Assembly (NCBI GenBank): GCA_002455335.1
Contig: DKKP01000106.1
Coordinates: forward strand, 1-18,189
Length of the DNA stretch: 18,189 nt
From: Anaerolineales bacterium UBA6663
GTDB lineage: Bacteria > Chloroflexota > Anaerolineae > Anaerolineales > UBA6663
Direction: 5' to 3'
Position 1 is the stretch's first letter. The number at the start of each line of letters is the position of its first letter. The notes below the pieces were generated by a model. The model did not search any database, was not told the origin of the DNA, and saw only the letters and a program-made list of their open reading frames with translations. Shown in pieces: positions 9,330 to 16,303 of the stretch. The translations under genes were made by a program, and so were the position numbers.

Positions 9330-10375
9330 GCGCGGGGCTGGCCATCGTCGTCTTGAGCTTCAATGCGCGGGCGCACATCGACGTCTGCTTGGGCGCGGCG
9401 CTTGCCCAGACGCGGCAGGCGCGCGTGATCGTGGCGGACAACGGTTCGAGCGATGAGACGCTCGCGTACGTGCGCGAACGCTGGCCGACCGTCGAGACGC
9501 TCGACCTTGGCGCCAACCACGGGTTCGCGGGCGGGTACAACCGGGCCCTGGCCACAATCGACGCCGAGTGGCTTGTGCTGCTCAACTCGGATGCCGTCCT
9601 CGCGCCCGATTGGTGCGCACGACTTCTGGATTTTGCCGGTACTCATCCACATGCCGCGATCCTCGGCGGCTCGTTACTGTTCTGGCGCGACGGCGGCCCG
9701 ACCGAGATCGCCCAGAGCCTCGGCAGCCATGTGACCGATGCCGGGACGGCCTATGAGGTCGGCTGGGGGCAGCCGATCGCGGATCTACCGGCGAAGCTGC
9801 TTGACCCCCACGCGACGGCCGCCATCCCGGGCGCAGCGCTCCTCATTCGACGCAGCACTTTCTGGTCGCTGGGCGGGTTCGACCCGGGGTACTTTGCGTA
9901 CCTCGAAGATGTCGACCTGGGTTGGCGCGCCTGGCTGACGGGCGATGAGGTCTGGGTCGTGCCCGGCGCCCGCGCCTGGCACGCCTATGGCGCAAGCGCC
10001 GGTGGGCGGGCCTCGCCCCTTCGCGTCCGGTGCATGCAGCGCAACCGTTATGCCAACATGATCAAGCTGCTCGAGGCGCCGACCCTGGTCAGCGGGCTGA
10101 TCACGTCGATCGCTTACGACGTGTACCGGGTGCTAGAATACGCGACGCGAGGCGATGGTCACGCATTGCGCGCGTTGTTCCAGGGCACCGGAGAGGCGCT
10201 CATGCGGCTGCCCCGGTGGTGGGAAGCCAGGCGCCGGATCCAGCGCGGGCGAAAGCGCACCGATCGCGAGCTTCGCGAGGCAGGCCTGCTGGTTCCCGCG
10301 TTGGCGGCGCTGCGCGAGTATCGGCGGCTGGCGCGCCTCGGCACACAGTCGGCCGCGAGGGTCGACAACCCATGA
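9326..10375 (+). CDS. GT2 glycosyltransferase (WbbL-like)
   Basis: This 349-residue protein is a soluble or peripheral GT2 enzyme. Motifs: LAIVVLSFNA (5-14), VIVADNGSSDET (34-45), ANHGFAGGYNRA (63-74), LLNSDAVLAPDW (85-96, DXD-equivalent), PGAALLIRRSTF (168-179) and GGFDPGYFAYLEDVDLGWR (183-201), where the ED-VD-W signature carries the catalytic acid. This order is typical of WbbL-like rhamnosyltransferases and related glycan assembly enzymes. The frame is open much further upstream, but ATG 9326 is the right start: it opens exactly at the GT2 fold, overlaps the previous stop by four bases, and has AGGA (9316-9319) six bases before it. The last ~60 residues are rich in Arg and may form a basic helical tail. 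Donor and acceptor are unknown. Confidence 0.88.
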   Translation: MSAGLAIVVLSFNARAHIDVCLGAALAQTRQARVIVADNGSSDETLAYVRERWPTVETLDLGANHGFAGGYNRALATIDAEWLVLLNSDAVLAPDWCARLLDFAGTHPHAAILGGSLLFWRDGGPTEIAQSLGSHVTDAGTAYEVGWGQPIADLPAKLLDPHATAAIPGAALLIRRSTFWSLGGFDPGYFAYLEDVDLGWRAWLTGDEVWVVPGARAWHAYGASAGGRASPLRVRCMQRNRYANMIKLLEAPTLVSGLITSIAYDVYRVLEYATRGDGHALRALFQGTGEALMRLPRWWEARRRIQRGRKRTDRELREAGLLVPALAALREYRRLARLGTQSAARVDNP

Positions 10376-11148
10376 TCAAGACACCTGTCTGGCGTTACCG
10401 CGAGGCCGTCCGGCTGCTCACCCTGCGCGAGTTACGTGTGCGCTATAGCAACTCGGCGCTCGGCGTGATCTGGAGCTTGCTTGCGCCGCTGGCCATGACC
10501 GTGGTCTTCAGCGTGATCTACGGCGTCTTGATGCCGACGACGCTCCCGGCCTACCCCGTGTTCTTCCTCGCCGGGCTGCTGCCCTGGAACTTCTTCAGCC
10601 TGTCGCTGACCGCCACAACCCAGGCGATCACGGCGAACAGCAATCTCGTCAAGCGCGTGTACTTCCCGCGCGAGATCCTGCCGATCAGCGTCGTGCTCGC
10701 CAACGGCATCAACTTCCTGATCGCTCTGGTTCCGCTGGCGGTCTTGATGATCGTATACGGCGTCGCCTTCACGCCCGCGCTTCTCTGGGTCGGCGTCATC
10801 CTGGCGATCCAGGTCGCGCTCAGCATCGGCCTTGGGCTCGGGCTGTCGGCCTTCAACACGCTCTTTCGCGACGTCCAGCAGGTGATCGACATCTTCCTGT
10901 TGCCGTTGTTCTTCGCGACGCCGATCTTCTACACGCTCGACCTGGTGCAGCAGCCGCTGCTCCGCCAGGCGATCCTGCTCGCCAACCCGATGGCCAGCCT
11001 GGTCTCGGCCTATCGCGCGGCCATCTACGGCGGTCAGGCGCCCGACCTCGGGCTGTTGGCGATCACGGCGCTCGAAGCGCTCGGGCTGCTCGCGCTGGGC
11101 TGGGCGCTGTTCCACAGGATGAGCGATGCTTTCACCGACGAGCTCTAG
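10372..11148 (+). CDS. ABC-2 type polysaccharide export permease (Wzm/TagG-like)
   Basis: This 258-residue membrane protein has about six spans (roughly 33-53, 60-79, 107-130, 136-163, 172-190, 225-248). Family markers are the amphipathic N-terminus RELRVRYSNSALGVIWSLLAPL (19-40), LPWNFF (70-75), SNLVKRVYFPREILP (90-104) and TLFRDVQQ (163-170). Proteins of this type pair with a cytoplasmic ATPase (Wzt or TagH) to move lipid-linked O-antigen or teichoic-acid-like chains across the membrane. No such ATPase is in the window; the UgpC-type ATPase at 835-1935 belongs to an importer branch and is not a plausible partner. ATG 10372 overlaps the previous stop by four bases, with GAGGG (10357-10361) ten bases upstream. 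A longer upstream open frame is only antecedent coding sequence in another phase. Confidence 0.92.
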   Translation: MIKTPVWRYREAVRLLTLRELRVRYSNSALGVIWSLLAPLAMTVVFSVIYGVLMPTTLPAYPVFFLAGLLPWNFFSLSLTATTQAITANSNLVKRVYFPREILPISVVLANGINFLIALVPLAVLMIVYGVAFTPALLWVGVILAIQVALSIGLGLGLSAFNTLFRDVQQVIDIFLLPLFFATPIFYTLDLVQQPLLRQAILLANPMASLVSAYRAAIYGGQAPDLGLLAITALEALGLLALGWALFHRMSDAFTDEL

Positions 11149-13360
11149 GCGCGCGCCGCTTGGCCCGGCTCTCGGATTGGGGTTGCTCCTGGCAGCGCGG
11201 TTCGCTCTTGGCGTCGGCTATAGCCTCGTCATACCACCCTGGGAATCATTCGACGAGCCCGGACACTTCCAGTATGCCCGGTATATCGCTGTGACCGGGC
11301 ATCTACTGGATCCGAACGACCCGGAGGCCGAACGGATCTGGTCGCGGTTCCAGCCGCCACTCTATTATCTGCTCGTCGCCCCGATACTGACCTTTTTCGA
11401 CCTCCACGGGGGGGTAGTCGAACCCGACCGAAACCCCTTCCTGGGCGACGGCAGCACAGGCTTGAATGTCGTTGTCGCATCGGCGAACCCGGATGCACTG
11501 ATCATCGCTACCGAGAACGCATTGCTAGCCGGTCGGCTGTTTGGCGTGATCGTGAGTACCTCGAGCGCGATCGGCATGTATCTGGCAGCGCGCCGCTTGT
11601 GGCCCGACCGCCCTGGGCTGACGCTGGCGGTCACCAGCCTGTACGCGTTCTGGCCGCAGATCGTCTTTCTCGGAAGCGTGATGACCAACGATCTGTTGGT
11701 CATCAGTCTGGGTCCCGTCTTGCTCTATGCAATCGTACGAATCCGTCAGGAAGGGATCACGCCTGGCAACACCGCCCTCCTCGCGTTAACGGTCGGTGCA
11801 GCCATCCTCACAAAGCTGAACGGTCTGGCATTTGTCGTCCCGGCCGGCCTGGCCATCCTGATTGGCCTTCCTACTCGAATCGTCACGCACCGGTCCTGGG
11901 TCGCCCCGGTCATCGTCCTGAGCTTGAGCGCTCTGGCGCTCGCCGTCGTCGGGAGCATGGACTTCGTGACCGAACAGGTGCTCAGCATCGACACCCTCGA
12001 CCGGTTTTGGCGGAATTTTCAAACGACAGACCTTTCGGCGGCTCGGCTCGGCGAATTGGCTTCCTACAGCCGTCGAACCTTTACCGCATCGTACGGCTGG
12101 GGCAAGTTCGAAACCTGGAGTTTTGTGTATTCGCTCGTCGAGGGTGGCGCACTCGTCGCCGTTGTCGGTTGCCTCTCGCTTGCGTTCACGCGACGGCGAT
12201 TGATCGCGACGCAACCTGGCGTGATCCTGCTCATCGCAACGAGTCTGCCTCTGTCGCTCATCGTCATGGCGTTCGCCTTGACGATCGCCCAAGGCGATGC
12301 GCAGTTGATGGTCGGCAGGTATTTCCTACCGGCGCTTCCGGGCATGGTCATGATGGCCGCCATGGGCTGGCTCGCGCTTCTCCCGCGGCGATTGGGCGGC
12401 CACGTCGTCGCGCTCAACGCAATCGCCGGGATCCAGTTCAGCATGATGGCGCCTGCCGGGATCTTGATCCCCGTTTATGCGCTCCCACAGACGGCGCCGG
12501 CGATCCTAACCTCAGCGCTTGCGACAAAAGTCGACGTCGTTTTTGCTCCGGGCATGCGCCTGATAGGCGCCAGGGCGACGGACGTCGATACTCCGGGGTC
12601 GCCGCTCGCCATCACGCTCTGTTGGCAGGCCGATAAAAGTATCGAACACAACTACCCGTTGCGACTGAGTGTTGTCGGCCCCAATGGACAGGGATACGGC
12701 CATTACATCGCCTATCCGGGGCGCGGCAACTATCCAACCTCGCTTTGGGATGTGGGCCGGCCGTTCTGTGAGGATTACGTTTTCTCGGTCCGAGGCGACT
12801 ATCCGGCCCCCGCCGAAGGGCTGTTGGAGATCTCGTTTCTCGAGAGCCCGACGGATCCGCGTGAGGTTGGCGCCGCGACGCTCGAGGGTGTGCCCCTGGC
12901 GACAAGCCCGACTGTGCCGATCGTCGTGCACGGCCATGCCGAGGCCCCTGTGTCCGACCCGGAGGTGCCGCTCGACATCCGGTTCGGCTCGTCGATCGCG
13001 CTTGAAGGGTATTCGGTACAGGTCGCGGGCGACCGGCAACAGCTCACCGTGACCCTGTACTGGCGTTGTCTGGCGCCGGTCACCGAGGACCTCAACGTCT
13101 TTGCGCATCTGCGGACAACGCCGACGACCGTCCTGGCGCAGGACGACTCCCGCCCACGGGAGGATCGCTACCCGACGACGCACTGGCGACCCGGCGAGTT
13201 GATCCTCGACACCCGCACGTTTGCCATCGACCTCGATCAGGCCCCGCCCCTGACGCTGTATCTAGGCCTGTATACGCCCGAGATCCGGCTGCCGGCTTCG
13301 GCCTCCGGTAGCCCCCTCCCCGACAACGAGTTCAGCGCGCCGATCTGGCCCGTTCGCTGA
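11126..13360 (+). CDS. GT-C type membrane glycosyltransferase with two C-terminal beta-rich modules (paralogue)
   Basis: This 744-residue membrane protein has the same plan as the minus-strand gene at 4911-7121. The first loop has PPWESFDEPGHFQY (Asp43-Glu44, likely catalytic), followed by QPPLYY (76-81), TND (187-189) and GRYFLPALP (397-405) near the last spans. About ten or more spans reach ~455. Two soluble modules follow, ~470-602 (ITLCW, YPGRGNYPTSLW) and ~612-744 (LEGYSV, VTLYW, RYPTTHWRPGELILD, YLGLY). It probably transfers a sugar from a lipid carrier outside the membrane during maturation of the glycan built by this operon. The start overlaps the permease gene by 23 bases, with AGGA (11116-11119) six bases upstream. 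Base composition looks lower in GC than the adjacent genes: 32 of 60 bases at 11701-11760 against 50 of 60 at 9961-10020. No terminator with a U-tract follows it. Confidence 0.85.
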   Translation: MLSPTSSRRAPLGPALGLGLLLAARFALGVGYSLVIPPWESFDEPGHFQYARYIAVTGHLLDPNDPEAERIWSRFQPPLYYLLVAPILTFFDLHGGVVEPDRNPFLGDGSTGLNVVVASANPDALIIATENALLAGRLFGVIVSTSSAIGMYLAARRLWPDRPGLTLAVTSLYAFWPQIVFLGSVMTNDLLVISLGPVLLYAIVRIRQEGITPGNTALLALTVGAAILTKLNGLAFVVPAGLAILIGLPTRIVTHRSWVAPVIVLSLSALALAVVGSMDFVTEQVLSIDTLDRFWRNFQTTDLSAARLGELASYSRRTFTASYGWGKFETWSFVYSLVEGGALVAVVGCLSLAFTRRRLIATQPGVILLIATSLPLSLIVMAFALTIAQGDAQLMVGRYFLPALPGMVMMAAMGWLALLPRRLGGHVVALNAIAGIQFSMMAPAGILIPVYALPQTAPAILTSALATKVDVVFAPGMRLIGARATDVDTPGSPLAITLCWQADKSIEHNYPLRLSVVGPNGQGYGHYIAYPGRGNYPTSLWDVGRPFCEDYVFSVRGDYPAPAEGLLEISFLESPTDPREVGAATLEGVPLATSPTVPIVVHGHAEAPVSDPEVPLDIRFGSSIALEGYSVQVAGDRQQLTVTLYWRCLAPVTEDLNVFAHLRTTPTTVLAQDDSRPREDRYPTTHWRPGELILDTRTFAIDLDQAPPLTLYLGLYTPEIRLPASASGSPLPDNEFSAPIWPVR

Positions 13361-13371
13361 CATTCGGCCCA

Positions 13372-13399
13372 TTGCCTGTCTCCGGGCCGGTTGTATAAT
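13372..13399 (+). promoter_or_regulatory. Promoter upstream of the secreted protease gene
   Basis: The -35 candidate TTGCCT (13372-13377, 4 of 6 consensus) and the perfect -10 TATAAT (13394-13399) have a 16-base spacer. The start near 13406 would give a leader of about 98 bases. A weak second -10-like CATAGT (13490-13495) lies eight bases before the GTG start and could give a leaderless transcript. A short GC hairpin (13365-13370 with 13384-13389) surrounds the -35 box. Confidence 0.6.
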
Positions 13400-13401
13400 G
13401 C

Positions 13402-13440
13402 CCTAACGTTTGCAACAAATCATTTGAAAATGTGGTTAGG
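13402..13440 (+). promoter_or_regulatory. Nested inverted repeats in the AT-rich protease leader
   Basis: CCTAAC (13402-13407) and GTTAGG (13435-13440) are perfect inverted repeats. Between them lies the 11-base palindrome CAAATCATTTG (13416-13426). The region starts three bases after the -10 box and is AT-rich in an otherwise GC-rich window. It could be a regulator binding site or a leader RNA hairpin; neither is shown. The rest of the 143-base gap (13361-13503) holds no other gene. Confidence 0.35.
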
Positions 13441-13503
13441 CCAGGGCCCGGAATCAAACATTATGGACGAAACGTTGGCCCGGGTCATGCATAGTGTTTT
13501 TGT

Positions 13504-14811
13504 GTGAAAGCGCAGCTCCTCTCTCTCGGACTGGCCCTGCTCCTGAGTGGGCTCTATCCCGTTGCCCCCGCCCCTGCTGCGGCAATCACCGCGTCGGATT
13601 CCGGGGCCTGGTTGGTGCGCGCCCCGGCTGAATGGCGCGCCGGCCCGGGCTGGCAGGATGTCACACCGCCGGCCCTGGCGGCCCTTGGGCTGCGGCGCCT
13701 CATCCCCCTCGGCGCTGTGGGCGCTGAACACGCGCTGGCCGCCGAACCCGGGCTGACGCTCCTCGGCCCCGACAACACGCTTGCGGCGCAGGATCAGTCG
13801 GTGACGCCCAATGACGCGGCCTGGCCGCTGCAATACGGCCCGGCTCAAATCCAGGCGACCGACGCCTGGGAACTGGCCGCGGGCTGCGCGCCCGTGACCC
13901 TGGCCGTGATCGACAGCGGAGCGGATTTCGCTCACCCCGATCTGGTCGGCCGGTTCTGGCTCAATAACGCCGAACTCGGGAATGGGCGCGAGGCCAATGG
14001 CGTCGACGATGACGGCAACGGCTATGTCGATGACTGGCGCGGTTGGGACTTCACAAACGCCGACAACCATCCCTCAGACGACTACGGTCATGGCACGCAC
14101 GTGATCGGCATCGCCAACGCGACGGCCAACAATGGCATCGGGATTGCCGGCGTGGCCGGGGCAGCCTGGGGCGTACGAGTGATGGTGCTCAAAGTGCTCG
14201 ATCAGTCGGGGTTCGGCCTGGATAGCCAGGCGGCCGAGGCGGTCAAGTACGCGGTCGACAATGGCGCTCGCGTGATCAACCTCAGCCTTGGCGATCCGTT
14301 GCCCACACCGGCGCTCCAGGCGGCGCTCGACTACGCAGCTGCGCGCGACGTCCTGGTCGTAGCCGCCTCAGGCAACTCGGGCATCGATGGGGTGTATTAC
14401 CCGGCGCGCTACACCACGGCGCTGGCCGTCGGGGCCGTCACGGCTTCGAACGAGCGCGCGTATTTCTCGACCTATGGGCCTGAGCTCGACCTCGTCGCGC
14501 CGGGCGTGGCGATCTATGCGACGGCGCCGGGGGGCGGCTATGCGTACCGCAGCGGGACGTCGATGGCGACTCCGCACGTCTCGGGCGTGGCGGCCCTTCT
14601 GGCGCGGATGCCGCAGTACGGCACAGCGCGTCTGGTCAGCGACGCGCTCCTCAACACGGCGCTTGTCGTGTCGCCCGTCGACAACACGGATTTCTTTGGC
14701 TATGGTCTTGTCCAGGCGCGTGACGCGTTGGATTGGAACCCGCTTGGGAGCGTCGGCGTCTGCCATGTCGTCAACCTGCCCGCTATCGTCCAGCGCCAGG
14801 GCGCACCGTAA
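13504..14811 (+). CDS. Secreted subtilisin-like serine protease (S8 family)
   Basis: This 435-residue protein begins with a clear signal peptide (MKAQLLSLGLALLLSG, cleavage probably after the APAPAAA near residue 27), which fixes the GTG start; the in-frame TAG at 13492 excludes a longer form. Residues ~28-110 are a short pro-region ending near the AWPLQYGPAQIQATDAWE segment that leads into the catalytic core. The complete triad is visible: Asp137 in AVIDSGAD, His196 in GHGTHV, Ser353 in SGTSMATPHVSG, with oxyanion Asn291 in AASGNSG. NGVDDDGNGYVDD (~166-178) is the acidic loop found in many S8 peptidases and may bind calcium. Pro-region, triad and tail are all present, so the enzyme should be active outside the membrane. 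It ends in VVNLPAIVQRQGAP with no anchoring span. No Shine-Dalgarno precedes the start. The substrate is unknown. Confidence 0.95.
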   Translation: MKAQLLSLGLALLLSGLYPVAPAPAAAITASDSGAWLVRAPAEWRAGPGWQDVTPPALAALGLRRLIPLGAVGAEHALAAEPGLTLLGPDNTLAAQDQSVTPNDAAWPLQYGPAQIQATDAWELAAGCAPVTLAVIDSGADFAHPDLVGRFWLNNAELGNGREANGVDDDGNGYVDDWRGWDFTNADNHPSDDYGHGTHVIGIANATANNGIGIAGVAGAAWGVRVMVLKVLDQSGFGLDSQAAEAVKYAVDNGARVINLSLGDPLPTPALQAALDYAAARDVLVVAASGNSGIDGVYYPARYTTALAVGAVTASNERAYFSTYGPELDLVAPGVAIYATAPGGGYAYRSGTSMATPHVSGVAALLARMPQYGTARLVSDALLNTALVVSPVDNTDFFGYGLVQARDALDWNPLGSVGVCHVVNLPAIVQRQGAP

Positions 14812-14911
14812 GAGCGAGGATCGTCTGGTGTGGATTCTGCACGAGCCAATCGCCCGGTCGAGCCCGCAGATCTGTTTTCTAGCCCCAAGAGTCGCCAAGA
14901 CACAATCTCGC

Positions 14912-14917
14912 TACAAT
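14912..14917 (+). promoter_or_regulatory. -10 box of the LuxR-Kelch gene
   Basis: TACAAT, one mismatch from consensus, ends six bases before the ATG at 14924. Transcription should begin at or within a couple of bases of the A of ATG, which implies a leaderless mRNA. No Shine-Dalgarno is present and no good -35 is visible. The other ~100 bases of the gap (14812-14911) contain no gene and no hairpin with a U-tract. Confidence 0.55.
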
Positions 14918-14923
14918 TGATCT

Positions 14924-16300
14924 ATGCCCGAGAACCCTGGTCCCGGCCCGACCGAGCTGCGCGCCGAGCCCGAAGCGAACCCGCTGAGCGAACGCGAAAT
15001 CGAGATCCTCAAACTTGTGGCCTCCGGCGCCGCCAACAAGGAGATCGCGGCGCAGCTCGTCATCAGCCCTAACACCGTCAAGGTGCACGTCCGGAATATC
15101 TTCGCCAAGATCGGCGTGCAATCGCGCACCGAAGCGGCCGTCTACGCGATCAAGCACGGGATCGTGTCTGTGTCGAATGAGGCACCGACCGCGCTCCCGA
15201 TCGAGCCGATCGATGGGGACCCCGGTGGTGCGCTATCCACCCCCACTGCCGGCGACAGTGTCGAACCGCAGCAGCGGCAGTGGCTGATGCCCGCCATGCT
15301 GGTCGCCGCGCTTGTGGTGTTTGCGATCGCGGCCTGGCGTCTCCTGAGCCCGACACCGGCGCCCGTGGCGGCGCCGACCTTCGACCCGGTCGCGATCGAG
15401 CGTTGGGTCCGGCATGCCGACCTTCCGACCGCCGTAAGCGCGCCGGCCGTCGCCGCGTACGAGAATCAGATCTTTGTTATCGGTGGCGAGGCTGCGGATG
15501 GCCCAACGGCTGCGCTGTGGCGCTACGACCCGACAGCTGCAACGTGGGCGGCGCAAAGCCCGAAGCCGACGGCGGTGACCGACAGCCAGGCCGTTGTCGT
15601 GGGTGGCCGGATCTATGTGCCGGGTGGTCGCGACTCCACAGGGGCCGTCGTGCGTGCCCTCGAGATCTACAACCCCCGAACCGATACGTGGGAGATCGGC
15701 GCCGACCTGCCAGCGCCCAGGTCGGGTTACGCGCTTGTCGCGCTCGAGGGCAAAGTGTTGCTGTTTGGCGGCTGGGATGGCTCAGACTTCCGCTCGGAGG
15801 TTTTCGAGTATCTGCCCGATGACGATCGCTGGCAGGTGCGCACCCAGCTGCCGACGCCGCGCGCGTACGCGGCTGCCGCGGTCGTGGCCGGGCACGTGTT
15901 CGTGATCGGTGGCGCTGACCAGACTGGCCCACTGAGCGACACCACCATCTACATCCCCGAAGCCGATGCGGCCGGGGACACACCCTGGGATACGGCCACG
16001 GCCTTGCCCATGCCGGGCGCCTATCTCAACGCGGCGACCGTGGCCGACACCATCCTTGTCGTGGGCGGCGCCCCGGATGGCGCGGCCGTCGCCTACAGCT
16101 ACAACCCGGCCGACGATGCCTGGACCCCGCTTGACGCTTCGACTGACGTCGAGCCGCGCCAGCGGGCCGGCGTGATCGTGCTCGGCCCACTGCTTCACGT
16201 GTTGGGCGGCGTCGAGACCGAAACGCCGAGCGCGCAACACGTATCCTATCAGGCGATGTTCATCAGCTTCATGCCGGTGTTGGAGTCGGGCGAGCGTTGA
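14924..16300 (+). CDS. Membrane-tethered LuxR-type regulator with extracytoplasmic Kelch propeller
   Basis: This 458-residue protein joins three parts. Residues ~20-78 are a LuxR/GerE DNA-binding helix-turn-helix: NPLSEREIEILKLVASG, then NKEIAAQLVISPNTVKVHV and NIFAKIGVQSRTEA. A ~40-residue linker follows, then one membrane span (~120-141, WLMPAMLVAALVVFAIAAW). The remaining ~300 residues contain six Kelch Gly-Gly motifs, at 187-188, 234-235, 282-283, 329-330, 381-382 and 428-429, most followed by a Tyr and a Trp. An extra WVRHADLPTAVSAP strand at ~161-174 probably closes a six-bladed propeller. With the DNA-binding part inside, the propeller must face out. The plan recalls one-component membrane regulators such as ToxR or CadC, but with a LuxR-type domain. 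No receiver or autoinducer domain is present. Ligand and target genes are unknown; the adjacent protease gene is the obvious candidate target. It converges on the next gene with three bases between stops. Confidence 0.88.
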   Translation: MPENPGPGPTELRAEPEANPLSEREIEILKLVASGAANKEIAAQLVISPNTVKVHVRNIFAKIGVQSRTEAAVYAIKHGIVSVSNEAPTALPIEPIDGDPGGALSTPTAGDSVEPQQRQWLMPAMLVAALVVFAIAAWRLLSPTPAPVAAPTFDPVAIERWVRHADLPTAVSAPAVAAYENQIFVIGGEAADGPTAALWRYDPTAATWAAQSPKPTAVTDSQAVVVGGRIYVPGGRDSTGAVVRALEIYNPRTDTWEIGADLPAPRSGYALVALEGKVLLFGGWDGSDFRSEVFEYLPDDDRWQVRTQLPTPRAYAAAAVVAGHVFVIGGADQTGPLSDTTIYIPEADAAGDTPWDTATALPMPGAYLNAATVADTILVVGGAPDGAAVAYSYNPADDAWTPLDASTDVEPRQRAGVIVLGPLLHVLGGVETETPSAQHVSYQAMFISFMPVLESGER

Positions 16301-16303
16301 GGC

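Noticed and set aside
10134..10139. TAGAAT resembling a -10 box
   Set aside because: It is inside the GT2 coding sequence with no -35 and no start nearby; the following gene is translationally coupled.
10030..10371. Upstream extension of the permease frame
   Set aside because: It lies within the previous GT2 gene and encodes an Arg/Ala-rich stretch; ATG 10372 fits family length and the ATGA overlap.
13365..13389. CGGCCC/GGGCCG hairpin as terminator of the polysaccharide operon
   Set aside because: The stem is only six pairs, the loop holds the -35 of the next promoter and there is no U-tract.
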